Positions 22,103 through 33,740 of a stretch of DNA of 64,000 bases are shown piece by piece. The notes beneath the pieces were generated by a model. That model worked only from the letters and a program-made list of their open reading frames with translations, made no database searches and was not told the DNA's origin. Positions within the stretch are counted from its first letter, which is position 1. The number at the start of each line of letters is the position of its first letter. The translations under genes were made by a program, and so were the position numbers. Source of the stretch: Halocafeteria seosinensis (lineage: Eukaryota > Sar > Bigyra > Bicosoecida); assembly GCA_001687465.1 (NCBI GenBank), contig LVLI01000202.1:62001-126000 (forward strand). Reading direction: 5' to 3'.

Positions 22103-24737
22103 ATGCGCCCCACAAGGATTTCTAGACAATCTCAGCCATGTAGCCAGAGTCTATACGACTCTCATTTGGGAATAGGAGAGCTTATAAAGCGCAGAAACCG
22201 AGTTGAACCCGATGGCGAAGAGGAGGACAATGGAGCTCATTCGTCAGCATTTTCACCTGCACGTACAAGCCCGAAGCAGATGGCCCAGCAACATCCTGGG
22301 TCGTGTCAGAGACCAACTCGCGCTAGTGTTCACGAAAAAGATGCATCGGCTCAATACGTCTCACTTTGCGGTGGCAACAGCGCTGGCGGACTTCAACCAA
22401 TGTCTCAGTCTGTGCAACATCCCTCTGCCATGGAACGGGCAAGGCTCGATAATTTCGAGTAAGTTGTCTAAATTCTTCTGTGTGAAGAATAACACACAAT
22501 AAAGGCCTGGTCCCGTTATTTGCAGCCCGGCACCTTACGAAAGGGAGCTCTGGATGAGACGGGAAGTTCTGGATGACCCCAAGTCTATACGCCCGTGTGA
22601 TATGGAAGTTTCGACATGGCAATGTTGTTACTGTGTACTGCAACGCAATTTATTAGATGTAAGGAGTGGTAGCACTAGAGATGCGCCCTTGTTAGTGCGT
22701 CTCGATTTAGAGAACATAAGAGCGGTGTCGTATAGAGTGCAAGATGATGCGGAACAGAATGAGAAGCCTATGAGGACCGAAAAAGGTGACAATGACACTG
22801 CTGCCCCTGATTTTCCATCGCGGTTCATCATACAAGTTAACACAACTATACGATACGCTTTTGCGAGCAAGTCGGCGGACGAAGTGAAAGAGTGGACGTT
22901 TCGACTGCAAAAGGCAATGGCGACTATCATTGGACGCATTCTGCAGAATCGTGAGCGAAAGCAAGGCGGCTTCCAGACAGATTTACGAAGCCAGTCTCCC
23001 CAGTTTGATTCCTACCGATTCATAGACGATAGCAGCTCCTACTCTGGTATGGCAGGTATTGAGCCGCGCGGGGACGATATGTATCATACTGCCGAGAATG
23101 GGCAGCACGGTCAATTTCCATACGCGACTTCTCTCGCGATAAGAGACCCGAACGAGAATCGACTCATGAGTAGAGCTTCTCCAGGAGGTGAATCGGATGA
23201 TGACGATAACGACGAAGAGCAGTTTGCCATGTCTCCTGATACCAGTCGCTCTGACAATGACGGCGATCACTCTGCCAGACAACCCCAAGCCTGTGGGCAG
23301 GTCGGTATATTTAATTCAATTAGCAGTTTCGGCGAGAGAGCAGGCGCTTGTGCTGCTGCCGAGTACCATAGCAACGTGGTTCAAGAAGAAGATCGCACAG
23401 ATGAGCACTCTACCTGTACTGGAGAAATTTTGGGTGACGGGGTGACTTTTGAAATGCATGCGTGTAACAACCAAAGAAGCAATCGGCGAAGTGCTGCTGC
23501 TGCTGAAACTAACGCAGGGGATCAAAGGAGTGCGAGACCTAAGTGGGTCCCACCGTCGCTCAGAAAGAAGCGAGAGGAAGAATGGAAAGCTGGTCGAAGG
23601 GAGCATAGCGAAGCACCGCCGCTAGGAGATGATGCAGTCCCGAACGGTGAAGAAATGGCCCCTTCTGGTGACATTTGTCCCACAATTCTAGACCAAAGGG
23701 ATAGAATATGCAGAATGCTAGAATCTTCCGAAGATGTAGAAAGTGGCACTCACGCGGTGGTTTCTTGTTGTGGGGTGCGAGAGAAGATGGAAGATGCTCA
23801 TACAATTAGCGAGTACATATATCGGGATAATCACGGACCTTTTTCATTCTATGCCGTATATGATGGTCATGGAGGGAATTTTGTTGCACAGCATGCGGCT
23901 GAGCGCATATACAAGTATGTGAGTGATAGCCCTGCGTTCCCTCATCGACCGGAGCAAGCTTTGGAAGAAGCATTTCAAACAGTTGATCAGGAAATCAAGA
24001 ACCTTTGGGAACAAGCAACAACAGGAGACAAACGGAGATACGAATGTGGCTCCACTGCCACCTGTGCGATACTCGATTATGAGAAACAACGGCTAATAAT
24101 AAGCTCGTTAGGCGATTCACAAGCTGTCCTATGGTCTAATGGCACCGCTGTTGAACTGAGCGCAAAACATACCCCGTCTAACGAAAAGCATAGAATAGAG
24201 GAAGCTGGAGGCTGGGTATGGTCTGAAAGGCAGATTGTTTTGGAAAATGTTAGGCATCTGGATGTAGGGGACACTGATGTAAGGAGAATCGCCGAAGAAG
24301 CTTCCCGCCACGACAGAGTTTGGCCCGAATGCAGCCGAGTGAATGGTGAACTTGGAGTGAGTCGTGCCCTTGGTGACATCATTTACAAATATCCGTTAGT
24401 CAACGAAATGCCGTTTTGTTGGCCCAAAAATCATACGAAACGCGATCCACCATTTAGTGATGATCTTGTCCTGTCTCAACCGGATTGCCACACGCGCACG
24501 CTGAAGCAAGGTGATGAATTTTTAATCCTGGCATGTGACGGTCTCTTCGATGTCCTTTCTGCAGAACAAGCTCTCGATATCTGCGATAGACATCTGTCTA
24601 AGCAAGGTCCGCTGGCGGCCTGTCGTCGTTTGGTGGAAGTTGCGTTGAAACTTGGCTCAGAAGACAACATTACCTGTCTATTAGTTATTCTCCCTACTGC
24701 TATCAAACATGCCGGGTGCCGCCGAGACAATAATTAA
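22103..24737 (+). CDS. PH domain - PP2C protein phosphatase fusion
   Basis: Exons 22103-22458 and 22526-24737 (855 aa). After a disordered leader, residues of about 125-250 form a pleckstrin-homology-like domain that starts LWMRREVL and ends in the helix ADEVKEWTFRLQKAM. An acidic, low-complexity linker of about 270 residues follows. The PP2C (PPM) phosphatase domain covers about 528-847, with metal-binding motifs EKMEDAH, VYDGHGG, GSTATC, LGDSQAV, GVSRALGD, ACDGLFDV and SEDNIT all present, so Mg/Mn-dependent Ser/Thr phosphatase activity is expected. A roughly 35-residue insert (RIAEEASRHDRVWPECSRVN region) precedes the GVSRALGD motif. The PH domain suggests recruitment to phosphoinositide membranes. 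The upstream exon is supported by a GTAAGT donor and matching phase. Substrate unknown. Confidence 0.88.
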
Positions 24738-25726
24738 TACATGGTCCACCCTTATCTGTATAGAGCGCAGTATTTATTTCATTGTCGCATCATCATTATG
24801 CATAGTTAAGTAAAGTGACCACCCGAAATTGTGGAAGAAACAATACAATGCATCACACTTGTATGCCCAAGGAGAGTCTTGAAGGAGTATGACTGGGATG
24901 TGGTGTCCTGAATTAGTTGAAACGCAAACAGTCACATATAGATATTTGTTTCAACCTTCGTACCTTACCAAGCAGGGCAACCTGCCACAATGCGACTTAG
25001 ATCAGAGGAAGATCGTGAGGCTCATAACCTCAAGGTCCGCGGATCGAAACCGCGAGTCGCAATTATTTTTTGTGTTTCATGTATTTGCTTTCCTGAATGC
25101 GTGCATTTTCACGCCGACACGCGGAGCGCGAGTTGGCGACTCGGAGCCTCTTGTGTGAAGTTCACTCTGTGAAGTGCGACGAGAATCCATCCGACTCCGC
25201 TGTTCGGCGTTCATGCATGTCAAAGTAGATAGCCCCCATCATGTAACATCATGATCCATGTTAACACGCTTCTAGGGTGACCGCAGACTTTGCAAAATTC
25301 GAACGATGGACCACGAGCTCGGGGGTCCACAGCAGCTTGAAGGCGGGAATTGTCACGACTTGGAATCCTGCTTCGGCAGTGGATGTAGCTTCCCCACACT
25401 ATGTATTATTATTGTCAGGTAGCTCATGCGTCAAATACAATTACCATCCTTACCAGGGATTAGCAAGTATTTCAGGCATACAGTAACCTGGTAAGGATTT
25501 AGTAGCCGAAAGTTCTGGCATGCCGGGAAAAAAAGCAATCTAACTATTCGCGATGAAACCAGTTAAGTCCGATGCTCTGGGAGGTTTCTTGCAAACGATA
25601 TACAACAATAGCAATTAAAGCAGGTCTAACAGGTATCTAACTATGCGTGATGAAACCATTAAGTCCGATCCTCTAGGAGGTTTCTTGCAAACGATATACA
25701 ACAATAACAAAGCAGGTCACGTAGGC
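24738..25726. other. Intergenic containing tRNA and tandem duplication
   Basis: Between the 3' ends of the phosphatase and transporter genes. Apart from the tRNA (24991-25062) and the 96-base duplication (25540-25728), listed separately, I see no supported gene. The 90-codon plus-strand frame 24889-25158 simply reads through the tRNA. Confidence 0.5.
24991..25062 (+). tRNA. tRNA-Met (CAT), initiator-like
   Basis: Full cloverleaf without intron: acceptor TGCGACT / AGTCGCA (7 of 7 paired), D-arm GATC / GATC around AGAGGAA, anticodon arm TGAGG-CTCATAA-CCTCA with anticodon CAT, variable AGGTC, T-arm CGCGG-ATCGAAA-CCGCG, discriminator A. A T6 run at 25066-25071 fits a Pol III terminator. The T-loop ATCGAAA (A54 and A60) and the D-loop GGAAG are marks of eukaryotic initiator tRNA. 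However, pair 1:72 is T:A rather than A:T, and the anticodon stem has only two of the three G:C pairs usual for initiators. It is certainly tRNA-Met; initiator is favoured over elongator. Confidence 0.93.
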
Positions 25727-25728
25727 TC
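25540..25728. repeat. Tandem duplication, about 96 bp x 2
   Basis: Two adjacent copies beginning TCTAACTAT at 25540 and 25636. Both share GATGAAACCA, AAGTCCGAT, GAGGTTTCTTGCAAACGATA and TACAACAATA, with a few substitutions and small indels. The second copy ends at the stop codon of the minus-strand transporter, so both copies sit in or beside its 3' UTR. No frame is maintained. Confidence 0.9.
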
Positions 25729-28025
25729 AAGAAAACTTTCGTTGAAGCCTCACTGAGTTCATTCCAGATTCTGAGCTACCAGCGCTGCTACATATTTGCT
25801 CGCCGATTGCTCTCTCTGTTTCTCGTGCGTGCTTTCGCTCTCGTTCTTTGCTTTGATCACTTAGATACTTCATCGGCAACCCTGAGAGAGTCAGGCTAAT
25901 TGCCGGTATCAAACAAGTAATAACAGTTATAGCCCAAATCGCTTGCGGGGTCTGTAAGACCGTCCCTTCCCGGTATCCGCTGAAAGAAAGAAGGTATCCC
26001 ACTAGCACGCCCTGGATCACTCCAGCTACTCGCCGCACCATCTGTTTCACTAACGTTACAGAACGTGCTAGAACCCTTCCTCGAGCTGCCGAGTTCCCAC
26101 CGTGCCTATCCGCAGCTCTGAGCTCGTCTACAGCTCTTCCCAGCAACATTTCTGGTAGAATTAGAAAAGCGGACATATTAATTCCAATACAGCAGACGCG
26201 AATGGCTGCTGACATGATAGAATCTGCTGACATCAACCAAATCAATGCTGTAGCGTACAAGCTTGAAGATATGCGCCAAGTCATTGTAGGGGATAGGATT
26301 TTTGATCGAACGCAATAGGCCCAGACAAAACCGGAGCAGGTTGCAGCAAAGTATAGCACTCCATACAATGCAGGTATTTGGTCGCGAGCACCCAGCATAA
26401 CTTCATACCTTCCTAAAATGTATACTCTCTTGGGCAAAATCCCTGTCTCTGCCGCATATTTGCAGAATAAAGGAAAGCCTGCCATGATCATTGTATGAGC
26501 AATACAAGCTAAGAACTCTGTCACCAGAAACGTTCTAGCATGCAAACTCTGGAACACGGTCGTTACACGTCGCACTACTACCCGAAGACTAAAATCGCTG
26601 TGCAGTGCCAGTTGGGGGTGAACCACGGGACTGCGTGGATCCTTTTCTGCACTCCCTTCCTCTTCTGCACCATCTGAGTCACTGTCCAGTTTAAAGATAA
26701 CAAAGTTGATACAAACCCCTCCGGTAAAGACGAACGTAAACGCCGCCGCTGCAGCCACAATAGACGCTTCTTCAAAATTTGTCCATTGATGTCCCATTAC
26801 GCGTGGAAATAAAACCATTCCTCCTATTAGACCTGCAGAAGAAAAAGGACATGAGTACTAACTAATAATGTCTGTCGAATATAGTGAAACTCGAACTTCA
26901 TCCAACGTACCACCTGTGCTAAACAGTTGCTTCAGAGAAGCTGCTTTAGCACGAAGACTTTCCGGAAACAGCAGACTGAAAGAAGAGCTGTAATTAAGGA
27001 ACCAGAACGCGTGAAGCCCCGTATGCATACAGACGAGGAAAAGGAGCATTGTGCTATCCCAGTACGTTGGCAGCAACGACAAAGTAAGCCGTGGTTGCCA
27101 CAATAGTATGTAGCTTAACGCCCACAAGAGCAGTCCCACCCAACGTTGCAGCATATTGGGCTTCCATCTTGTCAGACCAGTGAAGACTTCAAATAACACA
27201 CAAACGATATTGGAGAGGGCCCACAGTTTTCCCACTGTCTCAGAGGGTATAGCTAAGCCATCACGCATAAATGGCTGCGCATGGGCGCCTGCATCCGATC
27301 GAAAACGGTAAGAAGCCAAAAGAAGTGCTTCCAAGATAGTGTGTTTTCTTACCAACCGTCATTTGTACCATCGTAAATGGCATGTAGCCAATTAGATATA
27401 ACCATTGGCCCCACGTAAAAGAATCAGTTTTACTATCCCCACCTGGCACTCTCGGTATGTTAGGATGAACCTCCATGTGTGTCACAGGTTTATGCGAAGT
27501 CGTCGATGTACATGCATCCGACTCAGAGACGCGTCCATTTTCTTGTGCAGTTAAGGCTTCCGTCGTTCGTGCAGCCTCATCACTTTCTGCAAAGTGCAGA
27601 CCGGCTGTCCCGCTCTCGGGGGCACTGGAGTCCCCGTTCGCTTTTAGTTTCCCATTGTAAGGTCCTTCCCCACTATTCATGCCAGTGGTTAGACGATTTT
27701 TTAGTGCCCCTTGCGTCGTGCTCTCCTCCAAAAGAGGTGAATCTGAGCTCTGAGAAGACGTATGTGGGGCCTGAAAAGAGGTCCAATAACCCACTTCCTG
27801 CGAGTGCTTCACCCCGTGTTGTTCAAGTGATTTCCCTCGATGATATCCACTGTTGTCTTCCACGTCGTCATGGATCTCTTTCCTCTCCCGATTCTGTCTT
27901 GGTCGAGGACTGCCCCTGCCCGTGGAATCGTGGTAAGACAGCCAATAATAACTATCGGTGTCGGAGGACCGATGCGGCTCTTTTTGGCGACGATTCTCAC
28001 GGTAATCGGACAGAGCCAGTCTCAT
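25727..28025 (-). CDS. MFS_2/GPH-type membrane transporter
   Basis: Three exons, 27353-28025, 26911-27288 and 25727-26832, joined in phase 1 both times (718 aa). About 200 hydrophilic N-terminal residues precede 12 predicted hydrophobic spans. The first is WGQWLYLIGYMPFTMVQM. Span 5 leads into FPESLRAKAASLKQLF. A Glu/Asp-rich loop of about 40 residues lies between spans 6 and 7. The final third reads LPEMLLGRAVDE, later TPQAIWAITVITCLIPA and SGLPMKY, the typical end of MFS_2 (glycoside-pentoside-hexuronide:cation symporter and MFSD2/13-like) proteins, where TPEA followed by IPA recurs. It likely carries a small solute in symport with a cation. Substrate and membrane cannot be read from the sequence. 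Confidence 0.72.
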
Positions 28026-28218
28026 TCAGGCAGTACCGCAGGCAAGGGAAAGACAATGAAACAACCTATGTACCTAGCTACCTATGTACCTACCTACTGT
28101 TGGATGAAACAATACGTTAGTGTGGAATATTCAATCGTTTACTGTACAGCTTGGAACACAAAACGACTTCACAGCGCTTCACCCACCACCTACTCTACAG
28201 AATGCGAGGATACTTTAT

Positions 28219-28246
28219 ACACACAAACACACACACACACACACAT
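28219..28246. repeat. (CA)n microsatellite
   Basis: ACACACAAAC followed by about nine CA units. It lies just past the 3' end of the minus-strand hypothetical gene, in the gap toward the transporter start. Confidence 0.9.
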
Positions 28247-28262
28247 AAGGGCATTGCTCACG

Positions 28263-29841
28263 CTAGTGCGAAGATGGTATATCCAACTCTTGGTACTGTC
28301 GACGCAAAGCGTCGACTTTCTGCCGGTGGAAAGAAGCGGTTCGTAATAAACTGGAGAGCCCCGCAGCTGTTGACATAACATCCTCAATGGATTCCTTGGT
28401 GGCCCTGGGATCGCGCATCGTTTCCAGAGCACGTTGGATTCTTAACGCAAGATCGTCACCTTCTGTACTAGCGCCCTTTACGCCGGATGGTGATCCCAAA
28501 TGAGAATCTGTACGGAGAACGAGCGGGAGTATTGACGGTGCATATTCGATTCTTGCGGACTGGCGGGTACTTACGCATATGGACACCTCTTAACAGGTTG
28601 GGAACAGTTTTGGCCCGAGATGACGCCATATAGTTCGAATATTTCGATTTTGACGGAGAAAATCCAGGAGATATTGCCTTCTTTGGGCTCTCCTCCGTCT
28701 TTTCGACGCCCGCCAACGCACCTAAAGCAGTTTCACGAACACTAATTTGCTGTGGAGAACCGCTCCTATCGATAGGAGACCACAATTTGTTTTCACTCTT
28801 AGAGCGCGGTATATCCTGTCGACTTGCCGCAGATCCCCGCCCATTATCTGGGAAGATTGCCGGATCATGCTCCAGATCTTCTACTTCTTCTATCTCAACT
28901 GCCTCAACAGATTCTTCCTCATGCTTGTCCGGTTTGGGGTGTATATACTCGCCTTGATGCTCACTAGAATTATTACTGTCGACGGCACTGGTAAACTCTT
29001 CCAAAGATCTGAACGATGACTTGAAATTACGGTCATGTAAACCAAATGTAGTAACGTTCCCTCTGTCGTACAGATCAAGCCTCGTCGATGGAGAATGGGG
29101 ACTTCCCTTGCTTTTCTTATGGCTGCTTGCTTGAGCCCCTTGGTGTTTCCGTGAGCGTGGGGTAGCACTAATAGGTGAAAACATTTGAGAACCTTCTCCT
29201 GAAAGCACCTGTAGCCCCGGAGAAAGTTGCGTTTTATTTCCACAACGATGGCCGCTACCGGGGTGTTTATCCGAAGCCGAAGCCTTATTTGGACTATTAC
29301 TTGCGCCCGCAACACGCTTCGACGGAGTATTCAACCAGCAATCTCCTTTCCTCATGAAACTTTGCCCAAATGGGTCTCTCCCCGTGTCCTTCGATAATAG
29401 TTTGCGAGAGCCGTGTTCTGCGTCATAGGAAGAAACCACAGGAACAAGTGTTGGTGAGTTCGGGCAGGGACAGCAAGGTGGCTGCCACCAGGGAGGTCCT
29501 CAAGGTCCTCTTCCTTTACTATAAAAAAAAATCACCAATCAACTTTTAACATTAAATCCGTATCACTTACTTCTTGCCGAGGCCGGTCTTGGGGGAGAAC
29601 TGACGTTATATAAAGGCTTCTCAGCGGCGGCTTCCCGCAGGAGGTCGGACAGTGTTCGGCCCCGTTCCAGGGAATGACTTAGGCTGCTGCTGCTTCGTTT
29701 CAGTCCCTCACGCCCACTGAGAGAGCCTGATGATGAGTATGAGCGGAGATCACTCCTCCAGAAGGAGTCTAGCTCGCTCTCCACCCGCTTCATTGACCCG
29801 AAGAACCGCAGTGAATAATGTTCAAGTTCCCCCAGCAACAC
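28263..29841 (-). CDS. Hypothetical Ser-rich protein, three exons
   Basis: Exons 29571-29841, 28575-29498 and 28263-28507 give 479 aa in phase. Intron 1 has a GTAAGT donor, but its acceptor is the third AG after the poly-T tract (TTGAG before GACCTCC), because the earlier AGs lead to stops in the frame that continues. This junction is therefore uncertain. The protein is Ser/Lys/Pro-rich with many SP sites. The N-terminus is basic-amphipathic (LRFFGSMKRVESELDSFW), and the C-terminal 60 residues are helical (LALRIQRALETMRDPRATKE through DALRRQYQELD) and look like the folded or coiled part. No domain recognised. It may be a scaffold or cytoskeletal protein, a guess from composition only. Confidence 0.55.
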
Positions 29842-30470
29842 ACGAATTAACCGAATTTACGACGTCCCTGCACACGTACGACACAATGCACATTTCCTAG
29901 ACACGATACCTCATTCGGTCGGCCCTAGTGTTCGGACCGGGAATGAATAACAAACTTTAGAGGGACAAAAATTGTATCATCGGGTAGGAACTCGCACTCA
30001 CCACCACCATGTCGAACACACCCTGCCAAACTGTCGGAGGAATCGGCCCGCCAGTCCCTTGCAGGGGCGGAATTGGACGACGATACAAGACGACTTTTAA
30101 AAGCAACAGGAACTCTTCAAAATGACCATGAATTCAACAAAGAGTACCTTGAATAGGGTACTGGCTTGAACTGCACGTGTATTGGTTTTGAAATAGACAC
30201 AGAAGAGCGATTAGGGCTTCTGAATTTTGCCGACGGCGCCGCACACGATGGTGAGTCGCCGAAGCCAACACAAGACACTGCCAGTTCTGTAAGGTAAACT
30301 GGTATCCGCACGAAAAAGCTTGACGTCGAAGCAAAACAATGTTGTACAACTGTGTCAACCGATTCGATGCTTTGACGATTCTTCCCACGTTGCGCAACAC
30401 GTGACGTAACCAAAACTGATTAGTCCTGCTGAGACCGGCAACTTGGAACCAATGACGAAACGTCATTACC
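29842..30470. other. Intergenic with unresolved coding-like stretches
   Basis: Between the hypothetical gene start and the KIF6 stop. On the plus strand, frame 30001-30153 ends in a codon-like run (LDDDTRRLLKATGTLQNDHE, then a stop), and the same frame resumes at 30157-30297 with GFEIDTEERLGLLNFADG. No intron with consensus ends and correct phase removes the TAG between them. Two minus-strand frames of about 100 codons overlap it. I cannot support a gene model. Confidence 0.3.
30451..30467. other. Hairpin just past KIF6 stop
   Basis: AATGACG, three-base loop, CGTCATT: a perfect 7-bp inverted repeat a few bases 3' of the minus-strand KIF6 stop. It could fold in the 3' UTR; function unknown. 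Confidence 0.4.
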
Positions 30471-33446
30471 CTACGACGACGCTAGTTGTTGTCGACGCCG
30501 TCGTCCATGCAGCGGTTGACCGCTACTCATAGCCTCTCGCATCGAACTTTGCATACGTTTTCTTGCTTGGTAGTAGGCTACGGAATCCGGAGCATCTGCT
30601 GCTACGCGCTCCATTTCCATCTTTTCAAACGCTTCGCCTTCATCTAGTGCATCCTCTCCCTGCTTGCCTTCTCCTCCTGGGCTCCCTACGGAGCTAAACT
30701 TCCCAATGGTGGCCAGGTTCGCAGCCGTGGAACTGACGTCTTCTCCTGTCTGTCGGTGTTCTGGAGAGCGCCTACCCCTCGAGGGGCTTCCTGTAGGGGA
30801 TACTGTCGCCGATCCTGCGGAGGCTAGGACACTCGCTTTAGCACGGTACGGCGACGTTCGTCCCTCAGGGGCCGAACTTCCCATGGCAAACATCATACTG
30901 GTATCCAAGGGGCTACTCTCTGAGAATCCCCCATCGGTTGCTCCCAGAGGAACGTTGACTGCTCCTCCGGTGGCGCTGAATCCCGTGTGATATTCATACC
31001 AGGAATCAAACTGCTGAAGCAATTGCCCATGCTTACTCGTTATCGACTCATCCAGTTCATTGACTTTATCTTTCGATTCCTTCAGGGATCGTTGGCACCG
31101 TTTGTATTCTTCCTTCGCCTTCGATAGCTCTGCAGCCTTCTCGTACTCAGCATCGTCAGCCATCTGCTCCTTACTCTCCGCCCGCTGTTTGGACTCTTCA
31201 TCAGCAACCTCTTTGAGCTCATTCTGTAGGTTCTTTATCTTCTTCGCTTGCTCATTCACTTGCTTAGCAGCTTCTTTCGCTGTACTTTTAGCAGTGCGGT
31301 ATTCGGACCTCAATGAGATCAAGGCTTGGGCCAGATCATGCCCGGGCCCCTCTGCACTACGATACCACTTGAAAGCGTCATTTGGATCATCCATATTCAC
31401 ATGTGAGGGCGCTTCTTTAGTCGGTGCATTTGCCTTTCTCTCCGGTGACCCCTCCCGAGACTTCGTTCTACTGTTTATTTGAGCTGCCGCGCTGCTACTA
31501 TGCTTCAGAGGCCCTGCCAACTCCCGCATCGGTCTCGAATTCGCGTCGGCTAAACCAACGCTTACGCCCGCCGTCTCGTCCAATTTACCACCTTCACCAT
31601 CCTGAAATCCTTCATGAGCCCCTTCGGACATGCGTTGCTCCGCGGGCTCCCCTTGCTCACCCGTCTCTGGTGCCCCACGCTCTTCTGTAGCCGACTGTTG
31701 AGTTCTGGCTTTGTCCTGTATCGCCGTTTGCATTTCCTTGTACACAATCTTCATTTGCTTAAGTAATTCGCGCATCTGTCTCACGCTCTCAAGCTGAATG
31801 GCGCTCTCTTCGGCTTCCGGGTCCGCAGCCTCCAAGTAGCTCTCCAATTTGCGCCGTAATTCTTGCTGTTCCTCTGGAGAGTATTCCTGTCATGCCAAAA
31901 CAGAGAGGCAAAGGGTTAGAGTATACACCTGTGATTACAACCGTGTGTAGCACACATACATCATATTTTATGGTCGATCGTTCACTTAAAGCGTTATGCA
32001 TAGCTAATTCTTGCTTCAATTCTTCGATTTGTTTCTCATATTTCCTTGCGAGCAGTTCCGGGTTCAGGGAGTATGCCTGTTGCGTGTGGACACGCACTCG
32101 TCGCATTCTGGGTATATGAAAAAGTGAAGGAGTTTTCGGACCAGATTCAAAATAGAATGATTAGCTTACCTGGCAGCAAGTCGCAGGGTAGATATGGTTT
32201 CTTCTAGATGCGAACTCTCGCCCCAGATACATCCTATGAACGCAGTGTTACAATAGCCACTGAGAGCATCCTTCAGTACGTTCGTCAATCGAGTCTGCAA
32301 ATGCAAACAACTGTAGTTTTATATCCATGTTCCCCTCCTTCCATGTCATCACACCCACCTGACGATAGGGGACGTATTCTTGAACCTTCCTGGTCAAGGC
32401 CAGCACGCACTGTTCCAAATAGGATAAGCTCTTATTGATAAACATCGACTCTTTTGTTATAACTGTATCTGTTGGGCGCTTTTCATTCTGTCCACAGCAA
32501 ACGCAAACGCAATCAAAACAACGTAACCTAGCGAGAACCGTGCAAAAAGAAATGGCTTACATCCGGAATGTTCATGGTCTTCTTGATACGCTCAGAGCCA
32601 GCTAGATCCACCAAATGGAGCTTACTGTGAATAGTTTTTTCGCCAAGTCCAACGCGCGAGCGCTGGTCCATGTATATGGTGAAAATACAGTGACTTCGGT
32701 TGCTGTTTCTGTTCAACTTATGCTGAGCTGTTGTCCGATGAATTTCTCCAGTAAACAACGCATTCAGTGCTTCCTGTTCAGATTTAACCCTGCGCGAAGA
32801 GTTTGCAAAGCGTATGTTGACAAAATCTGGGCGAGCATCTCAAAGTTCGCGGTACGTACGTATGCCTGGACAGTCCCTTGACAATAACGCCATAAGTGGA
32901 ATCTTCCCCCAACACATAATCCGGTTCGGGAACGTCTTCGGCTTTCAATAGATCGTGAATTTGTTCATTGTAGATCTCCATGTAGGATACTTGCACGTTG
33001 TACTCCATATCAGGCCTGCTATCGATGGCGTCAAATATCTGAGACAACGCCCGCGGTGCAATGCCTCGGTTCGTGTAGTTGTTCGTGTCTCCGATCATCG
33101 TGTAGGTTTTACCGGACCCAGTTTGTCCGTAGGCCATGATAGCACCACTAACCCCTTGGGTTGTCTTGTCGACGATTTCCTCTGCCACGGCTTTATACAC
33201 TGTTTCCTGGCGCGAGTTATGGAGCACTGAATCGAAATCAAAGAACATTTGGCTGGGGGCTTGGGCCGCACCTCCAGGTGTGGCCCTCTCTCCTGTGGAT
33301 CTGGAAAATACATGGTCTGCGGGAGGCTGTACGGTCAATTTCCCCAGCTGAGGATCAACAACGAGTTCATCATGCGCGAAGGAGGTTGTGGGTCGCGTCC
33401 GAACTGCGACCAACACACCGGTATCACTTTCCTGTTCTCCTGACAT
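30471..33446 (-). CDS. Kinesin-9 family motor, KIF6-like
   Basis: Six exons: 32860-33446, 32561-32789, 32359-32487, 32170-32294, 31960-32107, 30471-31886 (877 aa, all phases consistent). The N-terminal motor has GQTGSGKT (about residue 107), NRNSNRSHC and DLAGSE. Unlike most kinesins, the switch II loop is followed by KKTMNIPDNEKRP rather than TG..G. Helix 4 reads FINKSLSYLEQCVLAL, as in kinesin-9. After the neck, LKQELAMHNALSERSTIKYD and SPEEQQELRRKLESYLE match the KIF6 pattern (QELA.HDSL.NR, then Y..D), and a late LLQQFDSWYEYHTGF matches the KIF6 tail. The tail between is Ala/Ser/Glu-rich with a coiled coil. Kinesin-9 motors act in the axonemal central pair and in ciliary motility. It is divergent from SPC24. 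Confidence 0.87.
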
Positions 33447-33740
33447 ATCGCTTCCTCTCCACGCTTTCTGCCACAAGCACCTTCTTCTACCAATATACCA
33501 ACATAGCAAACCCTGTATAATGCGCTATCATGCACAAGGCACTGCAGAGAGGGGAAAATGGAAAAAGCGCGCGCCGTTCAACGACTAGCTTGCGCCGGGA
33601 TCCGGGCGTTCGGCCCGGATTGCAAGAGAAGCGGCCGTTAACCTTGCTTTTTACTACATGTATCACTGTGTTTGGGTGCTTGATCTAGGATGAACTGGAC
33701 CTATAGTAGGAGGTGAAGTGAACTCGAAAGTACTGAGAAA
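33447..33740. promoter_or_regulatory. Bidirectional promoter region KIF6/SPC24 with hairpin
   Basis: Fewer than 300 bases separate two divergent starts. A GC-rich hairpin sits at 33600-33620: ATCCGGGC, loop GTTCG, GCCCGGAT (8 of 8 paired). It is extended by an outer CTTGC / GCAAG pairing across an internal loop. Shared promoter function is inferred from the position. Confidence 0.5.

Noticed and set aside
24991-25062. Elongator tRNA-Met
   Set aside because: ATCGAAA in the T-loop and GGAAG in the D-loop fit initiator better, though U1:A72 leaves doubt.
24889-25158. 90-codon plus-strand frame
   Set aside because: It runs straight through a complete tRNA gene and has no recognisable sequence.
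28298-28316. Perfect 8-bp hairpin GTCGACGC/GCGTCGAC
   Set aside because: It lies inside the last coding exon of the 28263-29841 gene (VDALRR), so it is most simply codon sequence.
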